Assembly (NCBI RefSeq): GCF_023913515.1
Contig: NZ_CP099391.1
Location: 1,550,001-1,614,000 of the forward strand
Direction: 5' to 3'
DNA from: Natronococcus sp. CG52
Lineage (GTDB): Archaea > Halobacteriota > Halobacteria > Halobacteriales > Natrialbaceae
DNA length: 64,000 bases
Shown one piece after another: positions 1 to 8,832 of this stretch. How positions within the stretch are numbered: position 1 is the stretch's first letter; the number at the start of each line of letters is the position of its first letter. The notes below the pieces were generated by a model. The model was not told where the DNA came from and did no database searches. It worked only from the letters and a program-made list of their open reading frames with translations. Made by a program: the position numbers and the translations under genes.

Positions 1-1606
1 CGTCGTAAACGGTCGGCGTCGCCCAGAAGAACGTGCGCGAACTGGCGGTGTCGACGACCAGCGACGCCAGCCCGAGCCGGCGCTGGAAGATCGACCGTCG
101 CGTCGTGACGGTCTGGATGCGGTAGTACGGGATCACGGTCGTTCGCCGACGCCAGAATCCGCGTCGAATCACCAGATGGTCCTCCCCGACGTAGTAGCCG
201 AGGTGGGTATACCGCAGGTGCGCCGCCGGCGGGACCGCCACGAAGACGACCGCGGCGAGGTACCAGCGCTCGAGCGGCGTCACCTGGGCGATAACGAACC
301 CCGCGGCGACGATCACGGCCGCGATCAGCGAGTACCGGACGAGATACCGGCGGCGGGCCAGCGGCGGCGGGCTCTCGAACTTCGGCGTCTCGACGCCCGT
401 GAGGGTCTCGGTGAACCGGTGGACGTGCGACGTGCGGGCCAGGGGGACGGCGGACTGGCTTCCGCCGCTGCTGTCCGGACCGTAGCCGGCAGTCTCGACC
501 CACAGGCCGGCGTACTCGATCGCCCGCTGGATCGGGTTGTCGGTGACCGTCACCGACTGGACCTTCTCCACCGGAATCGAGCCGCTGTAGCGCTGGAGGA
601 GTCCGCGCTCGTAGACGAAGTCGTCGCCGACGCGGCCGAGCCGGAAGTCGTAGTACGTGGCGAACGTGTAGGCGACGCTGACCAGGTAGGTGATGACGAT
701 CCCGTTGATCGCCGAGACGACGGTCAACACGCCGTAGCTCCGGGCGTCGCCGGTCGTGAGGTCTTCCGGTCCGCCGAACGGCTGGGAGAGGGCGACGAGC
801 ACCTCGAGGATCGTGTCCGTCGCGAGGAAGAATACGAAGCCGACCGCCGCGACTGCGGCGGGTCGCAGCGTCGTCAGCGAGTAGAGGAGCAGTTCCCTGG
901 ACTCGAGTTCGAACAGTTGCTTTCGCCGGGGTTCGCGCTGGCGACCGGACGAGGGGGCCGGTCGCGGTTCCGCGGACTGACGGTCGGTTTCGATCGGCGA
1001 GGGTCGCTCGTCTTCGTGCGACTCGGCTGGAGCCTTCCGGCTTCTCGTCGCGTCGGCGTCGGCTCCGGGCGCGCTCGACTCCGTCGGCGCTTCCGACTCC
1101 GCGTGCTCCGGCGGTGTGTCCGCTTCCGTCTGCTCCGTCGCGGGCGCATCGGAGCGACCGTTCACCCGGGCCGTCCGGCGCCGGATCTGGTGCTGTAATC
1201 TGTCGGCTTCGGACTTGCTGACGAAATTCAGGGCAGCCTCGCTGCTCCCGCCGCCGGCCGTCTCGACGGTGAGGACGGCGAGGCCGAGCACCCGCTGCAG
1301 GACGCCCTGCCGGACGTCGACGTTCTGGATCCGGCGGTACGGGATCTCCCGGGAGCGACGAGCGAACACGCCGGAGGCGACGTCGAACGTGTCCGGCGTG
1401 ACCGCGTACGCGAACCGGTAGTAGTAGACGACGCCGTAGCCCGCGCCGAGGAGAAACCCGAGCAGCGCGACGAACGGCAACCAGGACATACTGGCGAAAT
1501 CGAAAACGCCCGCGAGTCCGATGACGAGAAAGACCGGGACCCAGAGCCAGAGTAACCCGTACTGGACGGCGTACGTGATCGCGCTGAACGAATGGAGTCG
1601 GTTCAT
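1..1606 (-). CDS. PH-domain membrane protein, YdbT-like (partial, runs off left edge)
   Basis: The frame is open from an ATG at 1606 down to base 2 without a stop, so at least 535 codons are present and the C-terminus is missing. Hydrophobic stretches alternate with bacterial-type PH (bPH2/DUF304) modules; each module shows the hallmark in which an Arg- or Lys-containing 'Q.V' strand (IPYRRIQNV, IPVEKVQSV, IPYYRIQTV) precedes 'LGL..L.V.TA'. Three such modules are visible, as in YdbT. A low-complexity, Glu/Thr/Arg-rich linker lies between modules one and two. The start overlaps the stop of the upstream PH gene by four bases (ATGA), which implies translational coupling. The family is membrane-bound; its biochemical role is unknown. 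Confidence 0.85.
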   Translation of the reverse strand, partial: MNRLHSFSAITYAVQYGLLWLWVPVFLVIGLAGVFDFASMSWLPFVALLGFLLGAGYGVVYYYRFAYAVTPDTFDVASGVFARRSREIPYRRIQNVDVRQGVLQRVLGLAVLTVETAGGGSSEAALNFVSKSEADRLQHQIRRRTARVNGRSDAPATEQTEADTPPEHAESEAPTESSAPGADADATRSRKAPAESHEDERPSPIETDRQSAEPRPAPSSGRQREPRRKQLFELESRELLLYSLTTLRPAAVAAVGFVFFLATDTILEVLVALSQPFGGPEDLTTGDARSYGVLTVVSAINGIVITYLVSVAYTFATYYDFRLGRVGDDFVYERGLLQRYSGSIPVEKVQSVTVTDNPIQRAIEYAGLWVETAGYGPDSSGGSQSAVPLARTSHVHRFTETLTGVETPKFESPPPLARRRYLVRYSLIAAVIVAAGFVIAQVTPLERWYLAAVVFVAVPPAAHLRYTHLGYYVGEDHLVIRRGFWRRRTTVIPYYRIQTVTTRRSIFQRRLGLASLVVDTASSRTFFWATPTVYD

Positions 1607-2064
1607 ACGGCGTCGTCGGCCTCGCTCTCGACGGCCAGTTCGCGGAGCGTATCCTGCAGGTTCCGCGCCCGCGTCGGCGGCAGTCCGGGGATCCGGACGT
1701 CCGCGTTCCGCGAGCCGGCAGTGTAGACGACGACGCTCGAGAGGCCGAGCGCCCGTTCGACGGGGCCAAACTGCGTGTCGACGTGCTGGACGCGGACGAA
1801 CGGGACCGCCGTCTCGACGAACGTGATGACGCCGCGCTCGAGGTAGAGCGCGTCCGACTGGAGTTCGAACTGCCAGACCTGGTAGAGCCGGATCGCGTAG
1901 GCGGCGCCGAGTGCGATCGCGACCGCGACCACGCCCACCAGTCCGGCCGTCGGGACGGACGTGATCCACCGGTCGACGGCGCCGAGAACGGCGCCGAGAA
2001 CGATCGCCATGATCGCCGCCTGGGCGATCCAGAGGATCCTGATACGGGGATGAAGCGACTCCAT
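1603..2064 (-). CDS. PH-domain membrane protein, YdbS-like
   Basis: 153 residues. Two hydrophobic helices (about residues 10-30 and 38-58) are followed by a single bPH2 domain with the signature VPFVRVQHVDTQFGP and then LGLSSVVVYTAGS. Short YdbS-type proteins are usually encoded beside a long multi-PH YdbT-type protein, and that is the arrangement here, with a four-base overlap to the next gene. The pair probably forms one membrane complex; this is inferred from gene order. No function beyond membrane association can be stated. Confidence 0.85.
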   Translation of the reverse strand: MESLHPRIRILWIAQAAIMAIVLGAVLGAVDRWITSVPTAGLVGVVAVAIALGAAYAIRLYQVWQFELQSDALYLERGVITFVETAVPFVRVQHVDTQFGPVERALGLSSVVVYTAGSRNADVRIPGLPPTRARNLQDTLRELAVESEADDAV

Positions 2065-2202
2065 ACGAGTATCCTATCAGGAGTGAAGGATAAACCTGCG
2101 GTTCGAGCCGGTGTTCGCCCGACGGACGGCCCGTGCCGACGCGGTGGGCGAACGCATACCGAGTCGCGACGACGTGTTTCGTCCGGCCGTCGCCGAGCTC
2201 CG

Positions 2203-2454
2203 TTACTCGAGCTCTGCGTACTCCTCGGGCGTGTACGTCGAGAGCTCGAGCGCGTGGATGTCCGTCGTCATGCGATCGCCGAGCGCGTCGTAGACCTGCT
2301 GGTGTTGCTGGACCAGCGGGAGTCCCTCGAAGGAAGGCGAGACGACCGTCGCCGCGAGGTGGTCGTCGTCGTGTTTGTCGCGTGCGTGCGTGACCGTCGC
2401 GTCGGCGTCCTCGAGTTCAGATTCGATGACCGCCTCGACGTCGTCGGGCTTCAT
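2203..2454 (-). CDS. BolA family protein
   Basis: 83 residues from the ATG at 2454; an in-frame start 11 codons earlier (2487) would add a tail that does not look conserved. The BolA fold is recognisable from the helix-strand start (MKPDDVEAVIESELEDA), the central 'H.. D.DHL.A.VVSP.FEG.PLVQQHQ.VYDAL' block and the C-terminal 'DIHALELSTYTPEEY'. BolA proteins partner monothiol glutaredoxins or iron-sulfur trafficking proteins; an IscA-type protein is encoded elsewhere in the window (43490-43864). It is a single gene, 138 bases from the PH pair on the same strand. Confidence 0.85.
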   Translation of the reverse strand: MKPDDVEAVIESELEDADATVTHARDKHDDDHLAATVVSPSFEGLPLVQQHQQVYDALGDRMTTDIHALELSTYTPEEYAELE

Positions 2455-2544
2455 ACGGGATCGATCGGCCGCTCGAGGCAAAAACACCGCGGTCGACGGC
2501 GCGTGATCACGATGCTTATGCCGGCGCAGGAGTGTGTCACGTCT

Positions 2545-3057
2545 ATGTCACTCGCGAGCGAGACGCGCCGCGCCGTCGATGGCCATCCGTTTCTCCTGTC
2601 CGCGTTGCGGGCCGACGTCGTGAACTACACCGCTGCTGCCCGGTACCTCGACGTCGACGGCGAGGTCGACGCGGTGGCGACGGCGATTCGCCGGTACGCC
2701 GAGGAGCTACCGGCGTACGAGACCGACGCACGCGACGCCCGTGTCAGGATGGAAAGCGGAATCACGGCGGTTCCGATCGATGGATCCCATCCGGAAACCG
2801 CGCTGCTCGCCGTCGGCGGAACGTCGTTCAGGACCGACGGCGGCGATCTGACCGCCATCGTCGCGACCGGCGACGTCGATGCAACCGCGCTCGCAGAGGC
2901 GCTGCAACATCTCTCGCACGAGGCTATCGCGCCGGTCGCCGCCGGCGTGAGCGAGGGCGCGATGATGATCATCGTCGAGCGCCTCGAAGGGGCGAACGCG
3001 CTGCGCGCGGTCGAGGACGCGCTCGAGGCAGTTCCCGCGACAGATAGTAACGACTGA
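2545..3057 (+). CDS. Conserved haloarchaeal protein (DUF7523-like), possible ACT-type regulator
   Basis: 170 residues from the ATG at 2545. The N-terminal 70 residues read as helices with 'PFLLSALRADVVNYTAAARYL', which resembles the winged-helix-like start of archaeal predicted regulators of amino-acid metabolism that carry an ACT domain (COG2150). The second half has strand patterns (TALLAVGG, LTAIVATGDVDATALAEALQ, GAMMIIVERLEGANALRAVEDAL) that would fit such a small-molecule-binding fold. The regulator assignment is an inference; DUF7523 is my recollection of the family label. A GC-rich hairpin follows the gene. Confidence 0.7.
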   Translation: MSLASETRRAVDGHPFLLSALRADVVNYTAAARYLDVDGEVDAVATAIRRYAEELPAYETDARDARVRMESGITAVPIDGSHPETALLAVGGTSFRTDGGDLTAIVATGDVDATALAEALQHLSHEAIAPVAAGVSEGAMMIIVERLEGANALRAVEDALEAVPATDSND

Positions 3058-3084
3058 AACGATTTACGCGCCGATCGCACTGTC

Positions 3085-3120
3085 CGCGGTTCTCGCTTGC
3101 GTCGCTCACTCCGAACCGCG
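3085..3120 (+). terminator. Hairpin after the DUF7523-like gene
   Basis: An 8-base inverted repeat (CGCGGTTC at 3085-3092, GAACCGCG at 3113-3120) with a 20-base loop begins 27 bases after the stop codon at 3057. There is no clear T run, so this may be a termination or 3'-end stabilising structure. Nothing else is recognisable in the gap up to 3319 apart from a purine-rich stretch just before the next ATG. Confidence 0.4.
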
Positions 3121-3319
3121 CTCCTGTCGTGCGGTCGGGTGTGCAGTGACGTTCAGCGGCTACTATCGTTCTCGAGAGCGGACTGCCGGAAAGCTACTTG
3201 CGGCCCGCTCACGGAGTGTTATCGATGACAGTCTCGAGAGCCGTACGGCCCCTTCCGGAATCGAACGATCGATCGTGTCCGCGGACGCCCGTCGGTCCCG
3301 AACTCGGGGGGGAGAGCGA

Positions 3320-4297
3320 ATGAACGACGATCGGACGCAGGTGGCGATCGCCTGCCAGGGCGGCGGGAGCCACACCGCTTTCACGGCCGGTGTCCTCCGC
3401 GAATTCCTCTCGCAGTGGCAGACCCGGGAGGAGACGTTCGAACTGGTCGGGATCAGCGGCAGTTCCGGGGGCGCGTTCAACGCGCTCGCGGCCTGGTACG
3501 GATTCGTCACCGGCGACGAGACGAGGGGGATCGCGATCCTCGACGACCTCTGGGACGACATCGCTGCGAGCAACGTCGCAGACCAGCTATTCAACGACTG
3601 GGTGACGAGCTACGCCCGGCTCGCCAGTACCGGTGTCGGGCTCCCACAGGTGAGTCCGTACTACTCACCGGCAGCCAGATGGAGTCAGGGGCAGCTCGCC
3701 GACCTTCTCGAACGCCACATCCCCTTCACGGAGATTCCGGTCCTCTGTGCAGCCGAGGTGCCGAATCTGGTCGTCGGCGCAGTCAACGTCAACGCCGGCG
3801 AGTTCGTGACGTTCGTCAACGAAGACGTTACGGTCGACGCCGTCCTCGCTTCGGCCGCAGTACCGGGGCTGTTCGAGGCCGTCGAGATAGACGGCCACCA
3901 CCACTGGGACGGGCTGCTCTCGCAGAACCCGCCGGTCGGGGACCTGCTCTCCCTTCCCGGCGACCGGACGCCCGACGAACTGTGGATCGTTCAGATCAAC
4001 CCCCAGGCCCGGCCGGAGACGCCGACCTCGCTTTCGGAAATCGGCGATCGACGCAACGAACTCGCGGGCAACATCTCTCTGAACCAGGAGCTTCGCATCG
4101 TCGAGCGGATCAACGAGTGGATCGAGAGCGGTCACTTCGACCACCCGGAGTACACGACGACGGAAGTCAAGCGGATCGAGCTGACGGGCTATCACCAGTC
4201 GACCAAACTCGACCGCGACCAAGACTTTCTCGAGCAACTCGCGGCCGAAGGCGAGGAGCGAGCCGCGGCGTTTCTCGACGACCGGACGTCCGACTGA
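3320..4297 (+). CDS. Patatin-like phospholipase / acyl hydrolase
   Basis: 325 residues from the ATG at 3320, preceded by a strong purine-rich ribosome-binding stretch (gggggggagag); an earlier in-frame start at 3146 adds a poor Arg/Ser-rich extension. The oxyanion motif is QGGGSHTAFTAGV (residues 13-25), the nucleophile elbow is GSSGG (47-51, Ser49) and the catalytic Asp lies in HWDGL (Asp197), so the Ser-Asp dyad of patatins is complete. The third motif is DGL rather than the usual DGG/DGA. It belongs to the RssA/YlbK-like prokaryotic patatins; the likely substrate is a lipid ester, though haloarchaeal ether lipids make the true substrate uncertain. No signal peptide is seen, so it is probably cytoplasmic. 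Confidence 0.88.
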   Translation: MNDDRTQVAIACQGGGSHTAFTAGVLREFLSQWQTREETFELVGISGSSGGAFNALAAWYGFVTGDETRGIAILDDLWDDIAASNVADQLFNDWVTSYARLASTGVGLPQVSPYYSPAARWSQGQLADLLERHIPFTEIPVLCAAEVPNLVVGAVNVNAGEFVTFVNEDVTVDAVLASAAVPGLFEAVEIDGHHHWDGLLSQNPPVGDLLSLPGDRTPDELWIVQINPQARPETPTSLSEIGDRRNELAGNISLNQELRIVERINEWIESGHFDHPEYTTTEVKRIELTGYHQSTKLDRDQDFLEQLAAEGEERAAAFLDDRTSD

Positions 4298-4377
4298 AAA
4301 ACGATCGACTGCGCCGAAAACCGACTCGAGCGGCGGCCACCACACTGCTTAACTGCCGTCCGGAAAAAATCAGGGTA

Positions 4378-5880
4378 ATGACCCTGCACGTGACGAACAC
4401 GTTGACGGGCGAGAAAGAGCCGTTCGAGCCACAGGACCCCGAGAACGTTCTCCTCTACTACTGTGGTCTGACGGTCTCCGACCCGCCCCACCTGGGACAC
4501 GCCCGCTCGTGGGTCCACGTCGACGTCATGCACCGCTGGCTCGAGCACCTCGGCTACGACGTGCGTCACGTCGAGAACTTCACCGACGTCAACGAGAAGA
4601 TCGTCGCCCGCGTCGGCGAGGACGACCTGGGCGAAGACGAGGCCGGCGTCGCGGAAACGTACATCGAACGGACGCTCGCGGACATGCGCTCGCTCAATCT
4701 CTTGCGGGCTGAGGTCTACCCCCGCGTCTCCGAGCACGTCCCCGAAATCGTCGACCTCGTCGAGACCCTGATGGAGAAGGGCTACGCCTACGAGTCCAAC
4801 GGCTCGGTCTACTTCGACGTCACGGAGTTCGACGGATACGGCGCGCTCTCGAACCAGGATCTCGAGGAGATCGAGTCCCAGGGCGACCCCGACGAGCGCT
4901 CGGAGAAGCGCAACCCCGCCGACTTCGCGCTCTGGAAGGCCGACGGCGTCGATCCGGAGGCGATCGAGGAGCACCGCCACGAGGGCGCAGCGCCCGCCGA
5001 GGAGGCCTGCGAGACGGCCCTGACCTGGGACTCGCCGTGGGGCGAGGGCCGGCCCGGCTGGCACATCGAGTGCTCGGCGATGAGCACGACCCACCTGGAT
5101 GACACGCTCGATATGCACGTCGGCGGCCGCGACCTGGTCTTTCCCCACCACGAGAACGAAATTGCCCAGTCCGAAGCCGCGACGGACCAGCAGTTCGCGA
5201 AGTACTGGCTCCACTGCGAACTGTTCCAGATGGACGACGAGAAGATGTCCTCGAGTCTGGGGAACTTCGTCACCGTCGACCAGGCGGTCGAGCAGTGGGG
5301 GACGAACGTCCTTCGAACCTTCCTCACCGCCGGCGCGTACAACAACGCGCAGCTCTACTCGGACGAGACGATCGCCGAGGCCGAAGAGCGATGGGACCGC
5401 CTCGAGCGCGCCTACGAGGCGGCCGTCGACGTCGTCGACTCGCCGGAGATGAACGCGAAAGCCGCGGACGACGACCTCCGCGAAGCCGTCGCCGACGCCC
5501 GCGAGGAGTTCACGGCCGCGATGAACGACGACTTCAACACCCGCGAGGCCCAGTCGGCGCTGCTGTCGGTGGCGACGGCGATCAACCGCCACCTCGAGGA
5601 GACGGCCGAGGACTACGACTACCGCGGACTGCGGCGGGCGATCGAGACCCTCGAGGAACTGGGCGGCGTTCTCGGACTCTCCTTCGAGGGCGACACCGAC
5701 GGAACGGCGAACCTCGCGGGCGACGTCGTCGAACTCGTCCTCGACGTGCGCGAGCACGAACGCGAGTCTGGGGACTACGAGCGGGCCGACGAGTTGCGCG
5801 ACGAACTCGAGGCGCTGGGGATCGAAGTACAGGATACGGACGACGGGCCGACGTATCGGCTCCCGTCGGGCGACGAGTAG
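4378..5880 (+). CDS. cysS: Cysteinyl-tRNA synthetase
   Basis: 500 residues, class I aminoacyl-tRNA synthetase charging tRNA-Cys. The HIGH motif is HLGH at residues 38-41, the zinc site starts at Cys29 (YYCG) and continues with ECSAM and a downstream HHENE, and the KMSKS motif is KMSSS. An Asp/Glu-rich C-terminal domain of the DALR type follows (DDFNTREAQSAL). Length is normal for the family. The long upstream open frame is read-through of the patatin region in another frame; the ATG at 4378 fits both the family start and a TATA-like sequence near 4347-4354, so the transcript is probably leaderless. Confidence 0.97.
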   Translation: MTLHVTNTLTGEKEPFEPQDPENVLLYYCGLTVSDPPHLGHARSWVHVDVMHRWLEHLGYDVRHVENFTDVNEKIVARVGEDDLGEDEAGVAETYIERTLADMRSLNLLRAEVYPRVSEHVPEIVDLVETLMEKGYAYESNGSVYFDVTEFDGYGALSNQDLEEIESQGDPDERSEKRNPADFALWKADGVDPEAIEEHRHEGAAPAEEACETALTWDSPWGEGRPGWHIECSAMSTTHLDDTLDMHVGGRDLVFPHHENEIAQSEAATDQQFAKYWLHCELFQMDDEKMSSSLGNFVTVDQAVEQWGTNVLRTFLTAGAYNNAQLYSDETIAEAEERWDRLERAYEAAVDVVDSPEMNAKAADDDLREAVADAREEFTAAMNDDFNTREAQSALLSVATAINRHLEETAEDYDYRGLRRAIETLEELGGVLGLSFEGDTDGTANLAGDVVELVLDVREHERESGDYERADELRDELEALGIEVQDTDDGPTYRLPSGDE

Positions 5881-6050
5881 CAGTCACTCCCCCGATCCGA
5901 ACAGCCGTCTCGTCTCGGACACCGGTTTTCGATCAGCGAGTAGGCGACCGCTTCGAGAGGATAGGAACCGACTACCTCGCTCGAGTGACTGATACAGCAG
6001 TGAGACCAACCACGTAACTTATGAGTTAGAGTACGGTGAACGAGACTAGT

Positions 6051-6749
6051 ATGAATCGACGACAGTTCGTTGTCACGGCCGCGGTCGGATGCATCGGCGT
6101 CTCGGCCGGCTGTCTCGGCAGCCTCATCGACGACGTGACCTCCTTCTCGGCGTCGCCGGCGGTCGTCAGCGAGAGCGCGGCCGACGAGGCCGGCTACGAG
6201 TATCAGGGGACCGAAGAGACGGTGCGATCCGAGGAGGTCGCCGGCGAGGACGTCGAGGCGACGAACTACATCTCGGAGTACACCCGAACGATCGAAACAC
6301 CGCTCGGCGCGCTCGGCGGCGACGTCGACGCGGGCGTCTTCGCCGCCATCACGACGCCGCAGGTCCGCGTCGCCGGCGAGGACTTCAACCCGGTCGGCGA
6401 CATGAGCAACGAGGAGATCGTCGAGTTGATCCAGAACCAGTACGACGAACTCGAGGTCGAGAACTCCGTCGGCGGGCGCGCGGTCGAGGCGCTCGACGGC
6501 ACGACCGTCTCGCTCGAATCGTACGAGGGGGAGGCGACCTTCCAGGGCCAGCAGGGTGTCGACGTCTTCCTCGACATCGCCACCCCCGACTACGGCGGCG
6601 ACCACTTCGTGATCGTCGCCGTCTATCCGGACGACGGGAACCTTCCGCTCGAACCCGAGCGCGACCGGGTCGACGTGATGATCCGGGGACTCGAGCACGG
6701 CGACGACGTGGACGCGGAAATCGTTGAGGACGACGCCGACGGCGAATAA
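6051..6749 (+). CDS. Tat-exported lipoprotein, DUF6517-like
   Basis: 232 residues from the ATG at 6051 (a GTG five codons earlier is possible). The N-terminus has a twin-arginine motif (NRRQFVV), a hydrophobic segment and a lipobox ending in SAGC, so it should be exported folded and lipid-anchored outside the cell. The mature part starts with a 'ASPAVVSESAADEAGYEYQGTEE' type block and has several beta-strand patterns; this matches my memory of the haloarchaeal DUF6517 family, whose function is unknown. It is a single gene, 170 bases downstream of cysS. Confidence 0.75.
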   Translation: MNRRQFVVTAAVGCIGVSAGCLGSLIDDVTSFSASPAVVSESAADEAGYEYQGTEETVRSEEVAGEDVEATNYISEYTRTIETPLGALGGDVDAGVFAAITTPQVRVAGEDFNPVGDMSNEEIVELIQNQYDELEVENSVGGRAVEALDGTTVSLESYEGEATFQGQQGVDVFLDIATPDYGGDHFVIVAVYPDDGNLPLEPERDRVDVMIRGLEHGDDVDAEIVEDDADGE

Positions 6750-7090
6750 CTGGCGAGAGACGCTGAAAGAATCGCGGATCGGTATCGGCTGGAGCGTTTC
6801 GGCCGGAGAGCGTGTTTTGGAACGGATCCTGTGCCACCAAACAAATATAATCAGTTTCAGCTGAGAAAATTATTTCTGCCGGCGAGAGAACAGGGGACTG
6901 GCCGGGGATCCATCGACAGTCACAAACTCCTATCAGCCAACTCCCCGGTCGTACCCTATCTAACTGTGACGTGAGAGGATCGCTGAATATCTTCTGGCTC
7001 GAGAGAGCTATCGATCCGCTTTCACTCGTCCCTCGATCGGTGAGGCAGACAGCGGTGGGAGATCGTTTGCCGTTCCGAACATCCTCGAGT
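6750..7090. other. Intergenic region without a recognisable gene
   Basis: 341 bases between convergent genes. A short A/T-rich patch at about 6838-6872 includes a TATA-like run and a TCAGCTGA palindrome, but no open frame with protein-like composition follows on either strand. A promoter for a small RNA is possible and unproven. Confidence 0.4.
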
Positions 7091-7129
7091 TCACCCGAGC
7101 GGCGAGAACACTCGCTGCGCTCCGGGTGA
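7091..7129 (-). terminator. Strong stem-loop after the presenilin-type protease gene
   Basis: TCACCC-GAGCG (7091-7101) pairs with CGCTC-c-GGGTGA (7118-7129), with a further GAG/CTC pairing inside. The stem has about 11 outer base pairs with one bulge and begins only 7 bases past the stop codon of the minus-strand gene at 7136. It may mark the 3' end of that transcript or of both convergent transcripts. Confidence 0.5.
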
Positions 7130-7135
7130 GCGAGC

Positions 7136-8149
7136 CTAGAGGCCGAGCGCGCCGAGGAGCGAGAGACCGCTCGCGAGCGCGCCGAGCAGGTAGCCGCCGA
7201 TCGCACCGCCGTTGAGCAGCGGCAGTCCCGCGTGGGGGCGACCCTTGAGCACCATGTGCATGAGTACGAGCAGACCGGCGAGCGTTCCCAGGATGGCACC
7301 GAGTGCGGGGACGTTCAGGGCGACTCCGGGCACCTCGAGCGTTCCGGCGTCGACGAAGTACGCCGCGCTCGCGACGAGGATGGTCGGGATGACGGCGTCG
7401 CCGAGTCCGATGAAGAGCGCGTCGCGCTCGAGGTCGCCGTCCTCGCCGTCGCCCGGTTCCGAACCGCCCGTGGCCGTCTCGTCCTCGGCGGGGAGACTCG
7501 AGCCGCCGTCGGTCTCCTCCTCGAGAACGTCGTCGGTGCTCCCGTCCGCCAGATAGGAGTAGGAAAGCGTCGTCGGGATCACGAGGACGACGGGGATCTT
7601 CAGATCCATCACGCCCTCGGCGAGGTCGAGCATGTGCTCGGTCCGGTAGACGCTGATCGCGTCGTAGACGGCGAGGACGGCGAGCAGCAAGATCGCCGGC
7701 AGCAGTCCGAAGCTGATCCCGAACAGGGCCGCAGCTCCCGCCCCCATCAGGACCCCGGTGAGATCGATCACGTACCACTCGGGGTAGAACAGCAACGCCG
7801 CACCGACGCCGAGCGCGGCGAGGACGGCGAGCACGTTGGTCGAGCCGGCCGTGACGACCGGCGGCACGAGTTCGGTGAAGACGAACCAGGCGAGCATCAC
7901 GCTCACGCCGATGATCATCGCCCTGATGAGCCACTCGAGGTCGTACCGAAAGGTCGCGAGCATGAAACCGGTCGCGACGAGGATGACTGCGAAGTAGACG
8001 AGGCTGTTGGTCGGGTTCTCGGGGTCGTCGACGGCCTGCCGTTCCGAGTCGTGGAACGGCTCGATCAGTGCCAGCGCCCCGAGCTGGACGCCGAGAAACA
8101 GCAGGACCGTCACGCCGACCGCCACGAGGACCCGGGTCCGGTGGTTCAT
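7136..8149 (-). CDS. Presenilin-family intramembrane aspartyl protease (PSH)
   Basis: 337 residues with about nine hydrophobic segments. The two catalytic aspartates are present in the correct motifs: YD at Asp163 (AVYDAISVY) and GLGD at Asp251 (FIGLGDAVIP). The C-terminal PAL-type motif appears as GLPLLNGGA (308-316). An acidic, low-complexity loop (about residues 200-243) joins the helices that carry the two aspartates, as the equivalent loop does in presenilins. Archaeal members cleave single-span membrane proteins or signal peptides; the physiological substrate is unknown. The closest related genes (gar1, srp19) lie upstream on the same strand, 73 bases away. Confidence 0.9.
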   Translation of the reverse strand: MNHRTRVLVAVGVTVLLFLGVQLGALALIEPFHDSERQAVDDPENPTNSLVYFAVILVATGFMLATFRYDLEWLIRAMIIGVSVMLAWFVFTELVPPVVTAGSTNVLAVLAALGVGAALLFYPEWYVIDLTGVLMGAGAAALFGISFGLLPAILLLAVLAVYDAISVYRTEHMLDLAEGVMDLKIPVVLVIPTTLSYSYLADGSTDDVLEEETDGGSSLPAEDETATGGSEPGDGEDGDLERDALFIGLGDAVIPTILVASAAYFVDAGTLEVPGVALNVPALGAILGTLAGLLVLMHMVLKGRPHAGLPLLNGGAIGGYLLGALASGLSLLGALGL

Positions 8150-8222
8150 AGCGCGGCGTTTGCACCCGTTCCTCTTGGGGTTTTTCGTTGGTCCGCGGGC
8201 GACTCGACCGGTCGCCGCCGGC

Positions 8223-8465
8223 TCACCGCGTGTACAGCGTCGAACTGACCAGCGACGGAAGGTGGACGCCGTCGTCCGGCGTCACCGCCAGGTAGGGGCG
8301 GTCGACGGGGCCGAAGACGTCGACGACGCGGCCGACGGTCTCGAGCGAGTCGTCGAGCACCATCGTCCCGATCTCGTCCTGGAGGGTATCGTCGTCGCCG
8401 CCCGTATCCGTTCGTAAGATCGCCAACCCCTGGGCGGTGCGAACGACCTGTCCGACGCGACGCAT
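8223..8465 (-). CDS. gar1: H/ACA RNP protein Gar1
   Basis: 80 residues. A small beta-barrel protein matching archaeal Gar1: [19 protein letters not shown], then 'IGTMVLDDSLETVGRVVDVFGPVDRPYLAV'. Gar1 joins Cbf5, Nop10 and L7Ae in the guide-directed pseudouridine synthase complex, contacting the Cbf5 thumb loop. The start codon overlaps the stop of srp19 by one base (TGATG), so translation is probably coupled; the srp19-gar1 order is common in haloarchaea as I recall. The longer open frame upstream is only a shadow of srp19. Confidence 0.93.
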   Translation of the reverse strand: MRRVGQVVRTAQGLAILRTDTGGDDDTLQDEIGTMVLDDSLETVGRVVDVFGPVDRPYLAVTPDDGVHLPSLVSSTLYTR

Positions 8466-8746
8466 CAGTCTCGCATCGCCGCGACGTACGCCGCGACGGC
8501 CTGAACGAGGTCGTTCTTCGTCGAGTCGTCGGCACCGCGAACGACGACCCGGCCGCGGTCGGCCCAGTGCTCCCGCGAGTAGGATTTGTCCCGCTCGATC
8601 GTGGCGTCGTAGCCGATCTGCTGGACGGCTTTCGCGATCTCGTCGACCGTCGGCTCCTCGACCGCCAGATCCTCGGCGACCCGTCGTCCCTCGGCCCGGG
8701 AGAGGGTCGTATCGAGATAGGCGGGCCAGATGACGTTCTCGACCAT
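8465..8746 (-). CDS. srp19: Signal recognition particle 19 kDa protein
   Basis: 93 residues from the ATG at 8746, chosen because archaeal SRP19 starts '[12 protein letters not shown]'; an ATG two codons earlier (8752) is possible. Typical features are [17 protein letters not shown], '[16 protein letters not shown]' and the basic [18 protein letters not shown] segment that contacts SRP RNA helices 6 and 8. It helps assemble SRP54 on 7S RNA for co-translational targeting. No 7S RNA gene was seen in this window. It is followed directly by gar1 with a one-base overlap. Confidence 0.95.
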   Translation of the reverse strand: MVENVIWPAYLDTTLSRAEGRRVAEDLAVEEPTVDEIAKAVQQIGYDATIERDKSYSREHWADRGRVVVRGADDSTKNDLVQAVAAYVAAMRD

Positions 8747-8832
8747 ACTCACATTTCGGCAGGCCTACGGGTAAACACTTTTCAAAAGTGGTCGGTTCCG
8801 CGCTCGAGTCGGGTCGCGGTCTCGAGAGCGAG

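Noticed and set aside
1783-3057. 424-codon open frame covering the PH, BolA and DUF7523-like regions
   Set aside because: Only the last 170 codons (from 2545) look like a protein; the rest is antisense to real minus-strand genes and rich in Arg and Asp as GC-rich shadows are.
3415-4377. Upstream extension of cysS
   Set aside because: The in-frame extension overlaps the patatin gene in another frame and has no conserved residues; the ATG at 4378 matches the family start.
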